64,000 nucleotides of DNA. It comes from Salimicrobium halophilum. Its GTDB lineage: Bacteria > Bacillota > Bacilli > Bacillales > Halobacillaceae. This document shows, one piece after another, positions 45,470 to 52,687 of this stretch. Where the stretch lies: NCBI RefSeq assembly GCF_900100295.1, contig NZ_FNEV01000001.1, forward strand, positions 529,844 to 593,843, given 5' to 3'. Made by a program: the position numbers and the translations under genes. Position 1 is the stretch's first letter; the number at the start of each line of letters is the position of its first letter. The notes beneath the pieces are model-generated. The model saw only the letters and a list, made by a program, of their open reading frames with translations, searched no databases and had not been told where the DNA came from.

Positions 45470-46660
45470 TCAGTTCTGCCATGATTTTACTCCCTGGCTT
45501 GTAGTATACGATTGTTTTTTGGGAGGTGCCGGCTCTGCCTCTTTCGTTTCTTTCTCTTCTTTGTAATGGACGCCTCTCGCCACACTATTCAACATTCCTA
45601 CGGCCAGCATGAATATGAGAAGCGCAGATCCTCCATAACTTACGAACGGAAGTGGCACACCGGTAATCGGCAACAGTCCGCTCATTGCACCCAGGTTGAT
45701 GATAGCCTGGATTGCAATCATGGAAGATATCCCGATGGCGAGCAGAGAGCCGAATGCATCTTCACACTTCTTCGCAATATACAAGCCGCGTAGTACAATC
45801 AATGCTAACAGACCCAGGGTAACGACTACACCGATGAAACCGAGCTCTTCAGCGATGACAGCCATTATGAAATCTGTATGTGGTTCCGGCAAATAACCCA
45901 ATTTCTGTACTCCTTGCCCAAGCCCTTGACCTGTCCACCCTCCGGTCCCGATGGATATATAGGATTGAATTAAGTGGTACCCATCGGACTCAGGTGTTTC
46001 GAAAGGCTGATAGGCCCCTGTGAAACGGGAAGACCTTTCAGCAGTGTTCATCTGCTGAGCTGCCAGTATAATTACTAGGAAAATCCCGCTGATCAATATC
46101 AGCATATGCTTGACTTTGATCCCCGATGAAATAACGACACTTGCAGCGATCATAGCTATGACCGCAGCCGTACCTATGTCCGGTTGGAAAATGATGAGAC
46201 CGAGCAACAATGCAGTCAAATACAGAGGAGGCAAGACTCCTTGTGTAAAATTCTCTATGTATGACTGTTTCTTCGCATAGACTGAAGCCAGATAAAGAAT
46301 CAGACCTATTTTTACGAATTCTGCCGGCTGAATGCTCATTCCACCGAGTACGTACCAGGAAGTGGCCCCGTTTCTCGTCTCTCCGAAAACGAACAGACCG
46401 AGCAATGATACGAGCATGACCAGAACGGTGAGCTTCACAAATCTACGATATTGTCTATAAGGTATAAACGCTGCCGTAAGAAATATGACCAGCCCGATGA
46501 CTGCCCACTGCAACTGTTTCATCAAAAAGTGATTCGGCTCTACATCGAACTTGACAGGTGCATCCACCATACTTGCACTATAAATCATCACGGAACCAAA
46601 ACCGATAAGAACAAGTGGTGCAAACATCAGTGTAAAATCAAGAGATTTCCATCTTTTCAT
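45470..46660 (-). CDS. ftsW: SEDS-family septal glycosyltransferase FtsW
   Basis: Polymerises lipid II at the septum with PbpB. About 396 residues, ten membrane segments. Family motifs: GATSWYVLGGMSIQPAEFVKIG, QPDIGTAAV, YLPEPHTDFIMAVIAEELGF and VSYGGSALL. The cytoplasmic C-terminal tail is charged. I use ATG 46660, following AGGGATGA; ATG 46678 and 46669 are alternatives. It is the second SEDS protein in the window, distinct from SpoVE at 12035. It follows ylaN, as in B. subtilis. Confidence 0.94.
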   Translation of the reverse strand: MKRWKSLDFTLMFAPLVLIGFGSVMIYSASMVDAPVKFDVEPNHFLMKQLQWAVIGLVIFLTAAFIPYRQYRRFVKLTVLVMLVSLLGLFVFGETRNGATSWYVLGGMSIQPAEFVKIGLILYLASVYAKKQSYIENFTQGVLPPLYLTALLLGLIIFQPDIGTAAVIAMIAASVVISSGIKVKHMLILISGIFLVIILAAQQMNTAERSSRFTGAYQPFETPESDGYHLIQSYISIGTGGWTGQGLGQGVQKLGYLPEPHTDFIMAVIAEELGFIGVVVTLGLLALIVLRGLYIAKKCEDAFGSLLAIGISSMIAIQAIINLGAMSGLLPITGVPLPFVSYGGSALLIFMLAVGMLNSVARGVHYKEEKETKEAEPAPPKKQSYTTSQGVKSWQN

Positions 46661-46718
46661 ATTTCTCATCCCTACCATTTGATCTTATAATATTCATTAA
46701 ACGATTACATGTACAAAA

Positions 46719-46753
46719 AAACTCAAATTACAACAAGAGGTCGTAATTTGAGC
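46719..46753 (-). terminator. Terminator after ylaN
   Basis: Stem CTCAAATTAC / GTAATTTGAG with a 10-base loop and a T-run on the minus strand, just after the ylaN stop and before ftsW. Confidence 0.8.
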
Positions 46754-46759
46754 ATTCTT

Positions 46760-47041
46760 TCATGACCGTTGAGATGCTTCATGTAATACATTCAGCTGTT
46801 TCTCCAAATTATCGAGCAAATCTTTGCCCTCTTCTTCGGTTATAAGATTAAGTCGTACCGCGAAGTGGATCTCACGGGACAATCCGAACATCTGTGTATC
46901 TAAAACTTCTTCGTATAAAGGACATTGAGGCATAGTCAAATTATCCATTTGAACTTTGATTAGCTGAAGAATTTTATCTGCATCCGCTTTTAGAAGGGCA
47001 TATGCTTTCTCACGGTGATCAACTGCCACATCAGACAACAT
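46760..47041 (-). CDS. ylaN: YlaN-family protein
   Basis: About 93 residues, helical. It is almost identical to the family core ([30 protein letters not shown] in pieces). YlaN is essential under low iron in B. subtilis and Staphylococcus, and has been reported to bind Fur and iron. ATG 47041 has GAGGGGGAG upstream; the earlier in-frame ATGs are not supported. Confidence 0.94.
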   Translation of the reverse strand: MLSDVAVDHREKAYALLKADADKILQLIKVQMDNLTMPQCPLYEEVLDTQMFGLSREIHFAVRLNLITEEEGKDLLDNLEKQLNVLHEASQRS

Positions 47042-47236
47042 CCAACTCCCCCTCATCTGCATTCTTTCATTTTATAGTATCGCTTGTACCGAAAAATTGC
47101 AACAGAACGATGAACTAAACTTAGACCAATTATAGCAAAGATTAGCCTTTACTGCGAGGGAATTTCAGAATTAATGAAATCATAAGATGATTCTGCTATG
47201 ATTAAAATAGAATGTCAAAGAAAGGTGGCTTTAACC

Positions 47237-47731
47237 ATGATTGTGCAAATCACCGGGAAGGTTTCCTATCCGATCACGTTGGATCCGACAGTCTGGATTT
47301 TTGATGATCGTAAACAGACCTTCTCTGAAGTGTTCGGAGACGGAATCAGTACCGAAGAAGAGCAGGAAGTGGATGAATTACGAGAACAGGCAGAGCGGTT
47401 CAACCGAGCAATGTATCAGCAGAAAGTCAGCCCTCCCATCAACAAGAGCGTAAACCGCTACGAGAAAGAACGAGCAATCAAAGGAACCTTCCTCATGCCA
47501 CTTTTGCCTTTTTTACATACAAGTGAAATTGACAAAAATGCAAACACCGCCGTATTAGAAACAACTGATGGAGAAGTTTCCATAACAACGGAACAGATCA
47601 GAGACTCTTATGCGTTGTTCGCAGAGACCGGAAAACCGTTGAAGGAAGACGGACCGATCCACCTATACTTCGGAGATGGTTCCAACAAGGAAGCCCCCGT
47701 CAAAGGCATTAAGAAGATCAGATTCGAATGA
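47237..47731 (+). CDS. Conserved hypothetical protein next to ylaN
   Basis: About 164 residues, soluble, no signal peptide. It starts MIVQITGKVSYPITLDPTVWIFDDRK at ATG 47237 (shown in part), eight bases from AAAGGTGG. I recognise the N-terminal VWIFDDRK pattern from proteins at this place in other Bacillaceae, but no function is established. It is divergent from ylaN and convergent with the gene at 47788. Confidence 0.7.
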   Translation: MIVQITGKVSYPITLDPTVWIFDDRKQTFSEVFGDGISTEEEQEVDELREQAERFNRAMYQQKVSPPINKSVNRYEKERAIKGTFLMPLLPFLHTSEIDKNANTAVLETTDGEVSITTEQIRDSYALFAETGKPLKEDGPIHLYFGDGSNKEAPVKGIKKIRFE

Positions 47732-47738
47732 ACATTAA

Positions 47739-47787
47739 ACGAAAGAAAGCTTATCTCTTTTTAAGGAGATAAGCTTTCTTCGTTTGA
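47739..47787 (+). terminator. Bidirectional terminator at 47.76 kb
   Basis: Long stem AAACGAAAGAAAGCTTATCT / complement with a short loop, flanked by T-rich ends, between two convergent genes. Confidence 0.85.
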
Positions 47788-48075
47788 TCAATCCTGGTGT
47801 CTGCTTTTTTCCAGGATTTCACGTTCTTTTTCTGTTAATTCATTGTAGTATTGAACGCCGAATTGCGAACCTTCCGACACCATCTTGGAATTTTGCAGAT
47901 TGTCCACTTCGGGTTCTCCGGCTTCACGAATCGGCATATCATCTAAGTCTTCTTTGGTGTTCAGTTGTTTCACTTTGTCTGTTAATTGGGTACGACGTTC
48001 CTCGTCATACATTAAGTATGCAACGGCTCCGCCTGTTACTGCTCCTGCTAATGCTAGTTTCCAACGCTTCCTCAC
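47788..48075 (-). CDS. Small YtxH-like membrane-anchored protein
   Basis: 95 residues. It has a basic start and one N-terminal hydrophobic segment rich in alanine and glycine (WKLALAGAVTGGAVAYLMYD), followed by a charged helix with DKVKQLN. The layout resembles YtxH-type stress or general envelope proteins. No function assigned. The family call is by shape only. Confidence 0.6.
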   Translation of the reverse strand: MRKRWKLALAGAVTGGAVAYLMYDEERRTQLTDKVKQLNTKEDLDDMPIREAGEPEVDNLQNSKMVSEGSQFGVQYYNELTEKEREILEKSRHQD

Positions 48076-48201
48076 ATTACCACCCTTTCATTCAATGCTA
48101 CAATTATTCTTCCCCATTATACACCATTCAAACGTTTTCTTCCTCTATATATAGGAAGAAAGCGTTCCTCTGTGCTATAATTGGATAAAGAGGTGATCGA
48201 A

Positions 48202-48405
48202 ATGCGTGTCCAATGTGTACTATGCGATCAAATAGAATCCATTGATAGTAAAAGTTTACAGGCAAAACGGCTGCGCAATCGTCGGACCTCGACGTATATG
48301 TGCCAGTCCTGTCATGATCGTATTACTACGAACACGACTAAACGTGTGAATTCGGATAATTTCATTTTCCGACGAGAAATCAAAAACGAACATTACCTGT
48401 CCTAA
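48202..48405 (+). CDS. ylaI: YlaI-family zinc-ribbon protein (DUF2197)
   Basis: About 67 residues. Two CxxC pairs (CVLCDQ near residue 5 and CQSCH near residue 40) form a zinc ribbon. ATG 48202 has GAGGTGA upstream. Convergent with ylaH, sharing a terminator. Family of unknown function; the position matches B. subtilis. Confidence 0.88.
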   Translation: MRVQCVLCDQIESIDSKSLQAKRLRNRRTSTYMCQSCHDRITTNTTKRVNSDNFIFRREIKNEHYLS

Positions 48406-48410
48406 GCAAA

Positions 48411-48458
48411 TACAAAAGCCTATCCCCTTTTCATCAATAATGGAGGATAGGCTTTTTA
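48411..48458 (-). terminator. Shared terminator of ylaI and ylaH
   Basis: Stem AAAAGCCTATCC / GGATAGGCTTTT between the convergent stops, with T-runs on both strands. Confidence 0.85.
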
Positions 48459-48459
48459 C

Positions 48460-48828
48460 TTATGCCTGTCTTTCTTTACGTTCTCTCGATAACCTCAATC
48501 GATATAACCCCAACACCACAGAGGATACGATCAAGCTTTCAGCAAGTGGCAGATTCAATCCGAGCATCAGTGTCAGAAGGAAAGTTCCTATGACTAGCAC
48601 GGCATAAACTACTACGTTTTTCAGAAGCGGCAGTTTTTTTGCGAAACCGAGCTTGAACGTAATCACCGTCAAGATAACAATAGTTATATATAACCAGAAA
48701 AAGCTCTGAAACAACGCAGTTGCTTCCGAAGCATTGTTCAGGTTCACTTCCGGACCTAAATCGCGAAAAAAGAAGTCAGCTACAGGCCACAGATCTTCAG
48801 GAACCCGTAGTGTTGATGTCGCTTGCAT
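48460..48828 (-). CDS. ylaH: YlaH-like membrane protein
   Basis: 122 residues with three hydrophobic segments (about 45-60, 72-90 and 95-110) and a basic C-terminus. YlaH family, of unknown function. GAGGGGGAAG precedes the ATG. In B. subtilis typA (bipA) lies between ylaF and ylaH; it is missing here. Confidence 0.85.
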   Translation of the reverse strand: MQATSTLRVPEDLWPVADFFFRDLGPEVNLNNASEATALFQSFFWLYITIVILTVITFKLGFAKKLPLLKNVVVYAVLVIGTFLLTLMLGLNLPLAESLIVSSVVLGLYRLRLSRERKERQA

Positions 48829-48944
48829 GTTGCTTCCCCCTCTGTTTCATCTTTTCCTATCATACTAAAATTCATTCTATTATGCCAGTTGTTTAAGTTT
48901 CAGGAAAATTGATTTATACTTGGGTAGGAATCGAGGTGAAACGA

Positions 48945-49103
48945 ATGAGAAACATTTTATTAGCATGCGCAGTCATTTTCTGTTTCGTGCTCACAGGCTT
49001 CGCCATTGCCGTAGAACTGTTCTGGCTCGCCGTGCTTTTGTTCCTTGCAGGAGGAGGAATTATGGGTTACGGTATAAAAATCAATAAACAGGAACGTACA
49101 TAA
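48945..49103 (+). CDS. ylaF: Small membrane protein YlaF (DUF5325)
   Basis: About 52 residues with two hydrophobic segments (NILLACAVIFCFVLTGFAIA; FWLAVLLFLAGGGIMGYGI). ATG 48945 has GAGGTGA upstream. YlaF family, function unknown. Divergent from ylaH across 116 bases in which no typA is found. Confidence 0.8.
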   Translation: MRNILLACAVIFCFVLTGFAIAVELFWLAVLLFLAGGGIMGYGIKINKQERT

Positions 49104-49104
49104 A

Positions 49105-49147
49105 GAAAAGGACAAGGAACTCACATATATGAATTCCTTGTCCTTTA
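49105..49147 (+). terminator. Terminator between ylaF and yktC
   Basis: Stem AAAGGACAAGGAATTC-type with arms AAAGGACAAGGAA / TTCCTTGTCCTTT and a loop of about 14 bases, between two convergent genes. Confidence 0.8.
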
Positions 49148-49158
49148 TTGGTGTTTGC

Positions 49159-49956
49159 TCATTTGAGGCGAATATACCCCTTCACAACCTCGTCATGGAT
49201 GTTGGCTCTAGTTGCGCAAACGGAAGACCGATCCACCATCGAAAGCTCGCTACCGTTTCCTGCGGTAACTACGCCTCCGACTTCTTCAAGAATCACCTTC
49301 CCTGCAGCAACGTCCCAAGGCATCAAACTCATGGTGACGTATCCATCGAGCAGACCCTCTGCGACGAATGCGAACTCAAGAGCTGCTGACCCATAGGACC
49401 TGGTACTTCTCAACGTCTTGACCAGCTCTCTTATCCCTTCCGCTTCCACCCTTCTGTTCTCTTCGAGCAACCATGTAGTATTAAGCGAAAAGATGGATTT
49501 CTCCAGTGGCCTGTTTTTCAAAACCTCCGGCAGCGGTTCTCCATTTCGATAGGCGCCCTCGCCTTTGACAGCTGTATAAAGCACATCCTCCATTACATCA
49601 TAGATGATTCCGATTTCTCCGATACCGTCTTCATAAATCCCGATGGAAATCGCAAAATTTTTCTGTTGGTGGACGAAGTTCATTGTGCCATCAATCGGGT
49701 CCACGATCCAGACTATACCGTCAAGATCTCTTACATCATCCCCGAAGCCTTCTTCCCCGAATACCCGGTGAGAAGGGTAAGTACTTCTAATTCTATCCGC
49801 AAAAAACTCTTCCGTTTCCTGATCCATTTGGGTAACGAGATCGTCGGCGTTCGACTTCGTTTCTATGTGCAAAGGTTCATTGATATTATCTCTTATATGT
49901 TTACCTGCCTCCAGGACCCACGATTTCGCTTCCCGGAATACTCCTTGCTTGTCCAT
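49159..49956 (-). CDS. yktC: Inositol-monophosphatase-family phosphatase YktC (SuhB-like)
   Basis: About 265 residues, lithium-sensitive Mg-dependent phosphatase fold. Metal ligands are in GEEG (about 73-76), WIVDPIDGTMNFVH (about 90-103) and the C-terminal WDVAAGKVILEEVGG. Family members hydrolyse inositol-1-phosphate and related phosphates. The ATG 49956 has AAAGGAGA seven bases upstream. Confidence 0.92.
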   Translation of the reverse strand: MDKQGVFREAKSWVLEAGKHIRDNINEPLHIETKSNADDLVTQMDQETEEFFADRIRSTYPSHRVFGEEGFGDDVRDLDGIVWIVDPIDGTMNFVHQQKNFAISIGIYEDGIGEIGIIYDVMEDVLYTAVKGEGAYRNGEPLPEVLKNRPLEKSIFSLNTTWLLEENRRVEAEGIRELVKTLRSTRSYGSAALEFAFVAEGLLDGYVTMSLMPWDVAAGKVILEEVGGVVTAGNGSELSMVDRSSVCATRANIHDEVVKGYIRLK

Positions 49957-50032
49957 CAGCCATTCTCCTTTTTTCATCATGTATTCTTCTATGTTATCAA
50001 AAGGAGAAGTCCATTACACTAATTTCACACAC

Positions 50033-50218
50033 TCAGACGATTTCCTCACTCAGCTTCTGTTCACGGAGTGTAGCCAACCTCATTTTACTCCAGGCAATCT
50101 GAGGCTCATCCTTTTCTTGCAGAGCTCTGAACAAGATGGTCAACTCTTTGTCAATCGCTTCTTCCACCAACCGATGTTCTCCGTTCCTTTCATTCAAAAT
50201 ATCAATTGCTTTTCTCAA
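50033..50218 (-). CDS. Small helical conserved protein (YkzI-like by position)
   Basis: 61 residues, all helical and charged, no membrane segment: MRKAIDILNERNGEHRLVEE and so on. It starts at TTG 50218 with AGGGG eight bases upstream. In B. subtilis a small gene (ykzI) lies at this place between yktA, yktB and yktC. I infer orthology from position and size, not from a known motif. Confidence 0.6.
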   Translation of the reverse strand: MRKAIDILNERNGEHRLVEEAIDKELTILFRALQEKDEPQIAWSKMRLATLREQKLSEEIV

Positions 50219-50352
50219 AATGACACCCCTCTCCTATTTGAGCTTGTGATTTCTATGTATGTATCCGTTCCTTCCTCCTTCGAAACGTCTAATTCCAAAG
50301 AAATGTCCGATTTATGTTAAAATTTAACCTGAAATAAAGATGAGGTGATCAT

Positions 50353-50976
50353 ATGGGTACTTTTAACGGATTTGACCAAAAAGATTTTGAAGTGTTTCAC
50401 ATCGAAGGATTAGAGGAAAGAATGGAGATTCTTCGCTCACGCCTGTCCCCCAAGCTCGAGGATATTGCCGAGACACTCGCTCCTGACCTGGCAGCTCAGA
50501 CTGGGGAAGAAATGTTCGTTCACGTAGCCAAGCATGCCCGCAGAAGTAAAAATCCGCCTAACGATACGTGGGCAGCAATCGCCAACAACAAACGCGGTTA
50601 TAAAAAATTGCCGCACTTCCAAATCGGCTTGTGGGAGGATAAAGTATTTCTCTGGCTCGCTTTCATTTACGAAGCTCCCAATAAAGAAAGCATAGCAGAG
50701 GCGTTTTTGAATGACTTCGTCGAAGTGACACGGACCATCCCGGAGCACTACGTCCTTTCAAAAGATCACACGAAAAATGAGGATATTACTTACAATGAAG
50801 ATAACCTTGAGAAGGTCCTCACCCGTTTTCGCGATGTAAAAAAGGGAGAATTCCTCGTCGGTCGTCGGTTTGACGCAGATGATCCCCTTCTAACTGACGA
50901 ACAAGCCTTTATCCAGGAGGCAAAGCAGACGTTCGAAACCTTGCTTCCTATTTACAGAAAAGCATTGGCGTCTTGA
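50353..50976 (+). CDS. yktB: UPF0637-family protein YktB
   Basis: 207 residues, DUF1054/UPF0637. Conserved pieces are MGTFNGFDQKDFEVF, HVAKHARRSKNPPNDTWAAIANNKRGYKKLPHFQIGLW (in parts) and VGRRF. Soluble protein of unknown function, with structures but no activity reported. GAGGTGA precedes the ATG. Followed by a short inverted repeat before the convergent yktA. Confidence 0.92.
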   Translation: MGTFNGFDQKDFEVFHIEGLEERMEILRSRLSPKLEDIAETLAPDLAAQTGEEMFVHVAKHARRSKNPPNDTWAAIANNKRGYKKLPHFQIGLWEDKVFLWLAFIYEAPNKESIAEAFLNDFVEVTRTIPEHYVLSKDHTKNEDITYNEDNLEKVLTRFRDVKKGEFLVGRRFDADDPLLTDEQAFIQEAKQTFETLLPIYRKALAS

Positions 50977-51026
50977 ATTTCCATACCTATCAAAAAAATG
51001 TGAAGGAAGATGCCTGAGGCACTCCT

Positions 51027-51296
51027 TCACATTTTTACCTTTGATCCTTCTTCATGTTTCGCTTTTTTGACAGCATGATAAGCGGAATATCCGGAAGACC
51101 GCTCAAATTGTTTGAATAATTGTTTCTCTTCACTTTTAGAAGGGACGATCTGCTTGAATCTCGTATAAGCCAGCATCAAATCTTCTTTTTCCGCACCTGT
51201 TTCATAAGCTTTCTCTACTAAAGAGTAAAAATTCACCGCATCGATGATTTCATCTTTGGACCAATACTCTTCGTCTATAGGATAGCTGTAATTCAA
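51027..51296 (-). CDS. yktA: UPF0223-family protein YktA
   Basis: About 89 residues, UPF0223. Helical, with YPIDEEYWSKDEIIDAVNFY, FKQIVPSKSEEKQL and SGYSAYHAVKKAK. The TTG at 51296 (MNYSYP, matching MEYQYP in B. subtilis) has GGGGGTGA five bases upstream; the GTG at 51311 overlaps the neighbouring coding region. Function unknown. Confidence 0.88.
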   Translation of the reverse strand: MNYSYPIDEEYWSKDEIIDAVNFYSLVEKAYETGAEKEDLMLAYTRFKQIVPSKSEEKQLFKQFERSSGYSAYHAVKKAKHEEGSKVKM

Positions 51297-51301
51297 TCCT
51301 T

Positions 51302-52258
51302 TCACCCCCACGATCCTCTTATTTTTTCCGCATCCTTTATCATCGTAACAAACAATTCATTTACGCTCACCACTTTATCAATTCTACCAGAAACCTGACC
51401 GGCCCATCCAAATCCTTCGTTTTCAATTCCTTCGTGGATAAAGCGTTTATTCGCATCTCCTGAAATATACGTTTTAAGGCCATCATAACCTACTTCTTTT
51501 TCTTCGAGAGAAAGAATATGCGTGACCCAGTCATTCAGGAGTACTCGTGCCGGTGCACCGATAGAACGCTTAATTACAGTCGTACCTGTAATACCGGCGT
51601 GTAAAATTGCTTCTTTGTATAAATCATGAGCATGTACACATTCCTTCGTAGCAACAAAGCGAGTCCCCATTTCCACACCTTCAGCTCCAAGAGCTAGTGC
51701 AGCCATGAGTCCTCGACCATCAGAAACACCGCCGGAAGCTATGACCGGGATGTCGACAGCATCACTCACTTCAGGTGTGAGCACGAATGTACCTGTATCA
51801 GCACGACCTATATGCCCCCCACCTTCCTGACCGACCACCATCACTGCATCAGCACCTAATTCTTCCGCTTTCTGAGCCTGCCGCTTTGCAGCTACAAGCA
51901 CCAACTTCTTTATCCCTGTCCCCTCCACCATTTCGAGTATGCCCTTCGGATTTCCTCCAGTCACTGAAATCACCGGGACTTTCTCTTCGATTGCTACCTG
52001 TACCATTTCTTCGTAAGGACGACCATGATTACCGATAGCATAATTGACACCGAACGGCAAAGATGTCTTCTCTTTCGTTTTATGTATTTCCGTGCGTAAT
52101 TCTTCCGGAGTTGCGAGACTCATAGCTGTGATCTGCCCCAAGCCTCCGGCATTAGAAACAGCCGCAGCCAGATCTGAATAAGCTAAATGAGCAAGCCCAC
52201 CCTGGATGATCGGATATTTAATGGAAAGTAATTCCGTAACTCTTGTGTTCCAATTCAC
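51302..52258 (-). CDS. Nitronate monooxygenase/FabK-type flavin oxidoreductase
   Basis: 318 residues, FMN-binding TIM barrel of the NMO/2-nitropropane dioxygenase family. IKYPIIQGGLAHLA at the start, ISVTGGNPK, VGQEGGGHIG and IASGGVSDGRGLMAALALGAEGVEMGTRF (phosphate site, in parts) are typical. GTG start with GGGAGGGG upstream. Such proteins oxidise propionate-3-nitronate or reduce enoyl-ACP; I cannot tell which from sequence alone. It is not in the corresponding B. subtilis block. Confidence 0.87.
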   Translation of the reverse strand: MNWNTRVTELLSIKYPIIQGGLAHLAYSDLAAAVSNAGGLGQITAMSLATPEELRTEIHKTKEKTSLPFGVNYAIGNHGRPYEEMVQVAIEEKVPVISVTGGNPKGILEMVEGTGIKKLVLVAAKRQAQKAEELGADAVMVVGQEGGGHIGRADTGTFVLTPEVSDAVDIPVIASGGVSDGRGLMAALALGAEGVEMGTRFVATKECVHAHDLYKEAILHAGITGTTVIKRSIGAPARVLLNDWVTHILSLEEKEVGYDGLKTYISGDANKRFIHEGIENEGFGWAGQVSGRIDKVVSVNELFVTMIKDAEKIRGSWG

Positions 52259-52340
52259 AATTAACCCCTCCCGGGAACCTTTTTGAAATTATAACATAAC
52301 TAATGAAACAACTGAGAAACCATCGTTTACCCGTACCTAT

Positions 52341-52370
52341 TAAAAAAGCTGCCGGTAAGGGCAGCTTTTA
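52341..52370 (-). terminator. Terminator of the SR1-type RNA
   Basis: Stem AAAGCTGCC / GGCAGCTTT followed on the minus strand by TTTTTTAAT, ten bases after the SR1P stop. Confidence 0.88.
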
Positions 52371-52379
52371 AGTGTTATA

Positions 52380-52484
52380 CTATTTAGAATTACAAGTAGG
52401 ACAAGTGCTGTAAAGCGTGGACACCTTTTCATCTTCATAATGTTCAATGACCCTTTGGCAGTCTTGACATACGATTGTTCCCAT
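52380..52484 (-). CDS. sr1P: GapA-binding peptide SR1P
   Basis: 34-residue peptide read directly from the minus strand. It starts MGTIVCQDCQRVIEHYEDEK and ends in STCPTCNSK, with two CxxC pairs (C6/C9 and C28/C31) that would bind zinc. It closely matches B. subtilis SR1P, which binds the glycolytic enzyme GapA and promotes its interaction with RNase J1. The ATG follows GGATGA. An overlapping longer frame on the same strand (52340-52522) has no such similarity and is rejected. Confidence 0.85.
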   Translation of the reverse strand: MGTIVCQDCQRVIEHYEDEKVSTLYSTCPTCNSK

Positions 52485-52507
52485 TTCTCATCCATCCCTT
52501 CGTTTTT

Positions 52508-52522
52508 TGGAATCGCTTTCAA
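52508..52522. promoter_or_regulatory. cre site (CcpA) at the start of the SR1-type RNA
   Basis: TTGAAAGCGATTCCA on the minus strand fits WTGNAANCGNWNNCW at every fixed position. It lies about 3-17 bases inside the transcript, a place where CcpA would block elongation or initiation. CcpA repression of SR1 is known in B. subtilis from a differently placed site. Confidence 0.6.
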
Positions 52523-52531
52523 TGTAGTTTC

Positions 52532-52560
52532 ATTATATGTCCGGATATCCAGGAAGTCAA
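52532..52560 (-). promoter_or_regulatory. Near-consensus sigma-A promoter of the SR1-type RNA
   Basis: TTGACT (52555-52560), a 17-base spacer and TATAAT (52532-52537), about 48 bases before the SR1P start codon. Confidence 0.88.
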
Positions 52561-52566
52561 TGGTTT

Positions 52567-52596
52567 AGTATAACTTTTTTAAGAAAATGTTATACT
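52567..52596. promoter_or_regulatory. CcpN-like inverted repeat upstream of the SR1 promoter
   Basis: AGTATAAC and GTTATACT form an 8-bp inverted repeat separated by 14 bases, immediately upstream of the -35. AATGTTATACT (52586-52596) agrees with the CcpN consensus TRTGHYATAYW at 10 of 11 positions. CcpN represses sr1, gapB and pckA in B. subtilis. Confidence 0.5.
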
Positions 52597-52652
52597 TTTT
52601 CTATAAAAAGACGTTCTACTGATAGTGGGATGATTCCTATATAAGAACAAAC

Positions 52653-52683
52653 CAAAAAAAGAGCCTTTGGAAGGCCCTTTTCC
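52653..52683 (-). terminator. Terminator after the deacetylase gene
   Basis: Stem AAAGAGCCTT / AAGGCCCTTT (one mismatch) with a T-run on the minus strand, just behind the stop at 52688. Confidence 0.8.
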
Positions 52684-52687
52684 CTTA

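Larger units (their letters stand above)
52341..52525 (-). ncRNA. sr1: SR1-type dual-function small RNA
   Basis: A transcription unit of about 185 bases inferred from a promoter (-10 at 52532-52537), a start near 52525 and a terminator hairpin at 52341-52370 (stem AAAGCTGCC / GGCAGCTTT plus T-run). It encodes the SR1P peptide. B. subtilis SR1 is about 205 nt, lies in the same neighbourhood near the pdh genes, base-pairs with ahrC mRNA and encodes SR1P. The base-pairing role here is untested. Confidence 0.75.

Noticed and set aside
52340..52522. A 60-codon minus-strand frame overlapping the SR1P peptide
   Set aside because: The other frame (52380-52484) encodes the recognisable SR1P peptide with its CxxC pairs; this frame has no similarity.
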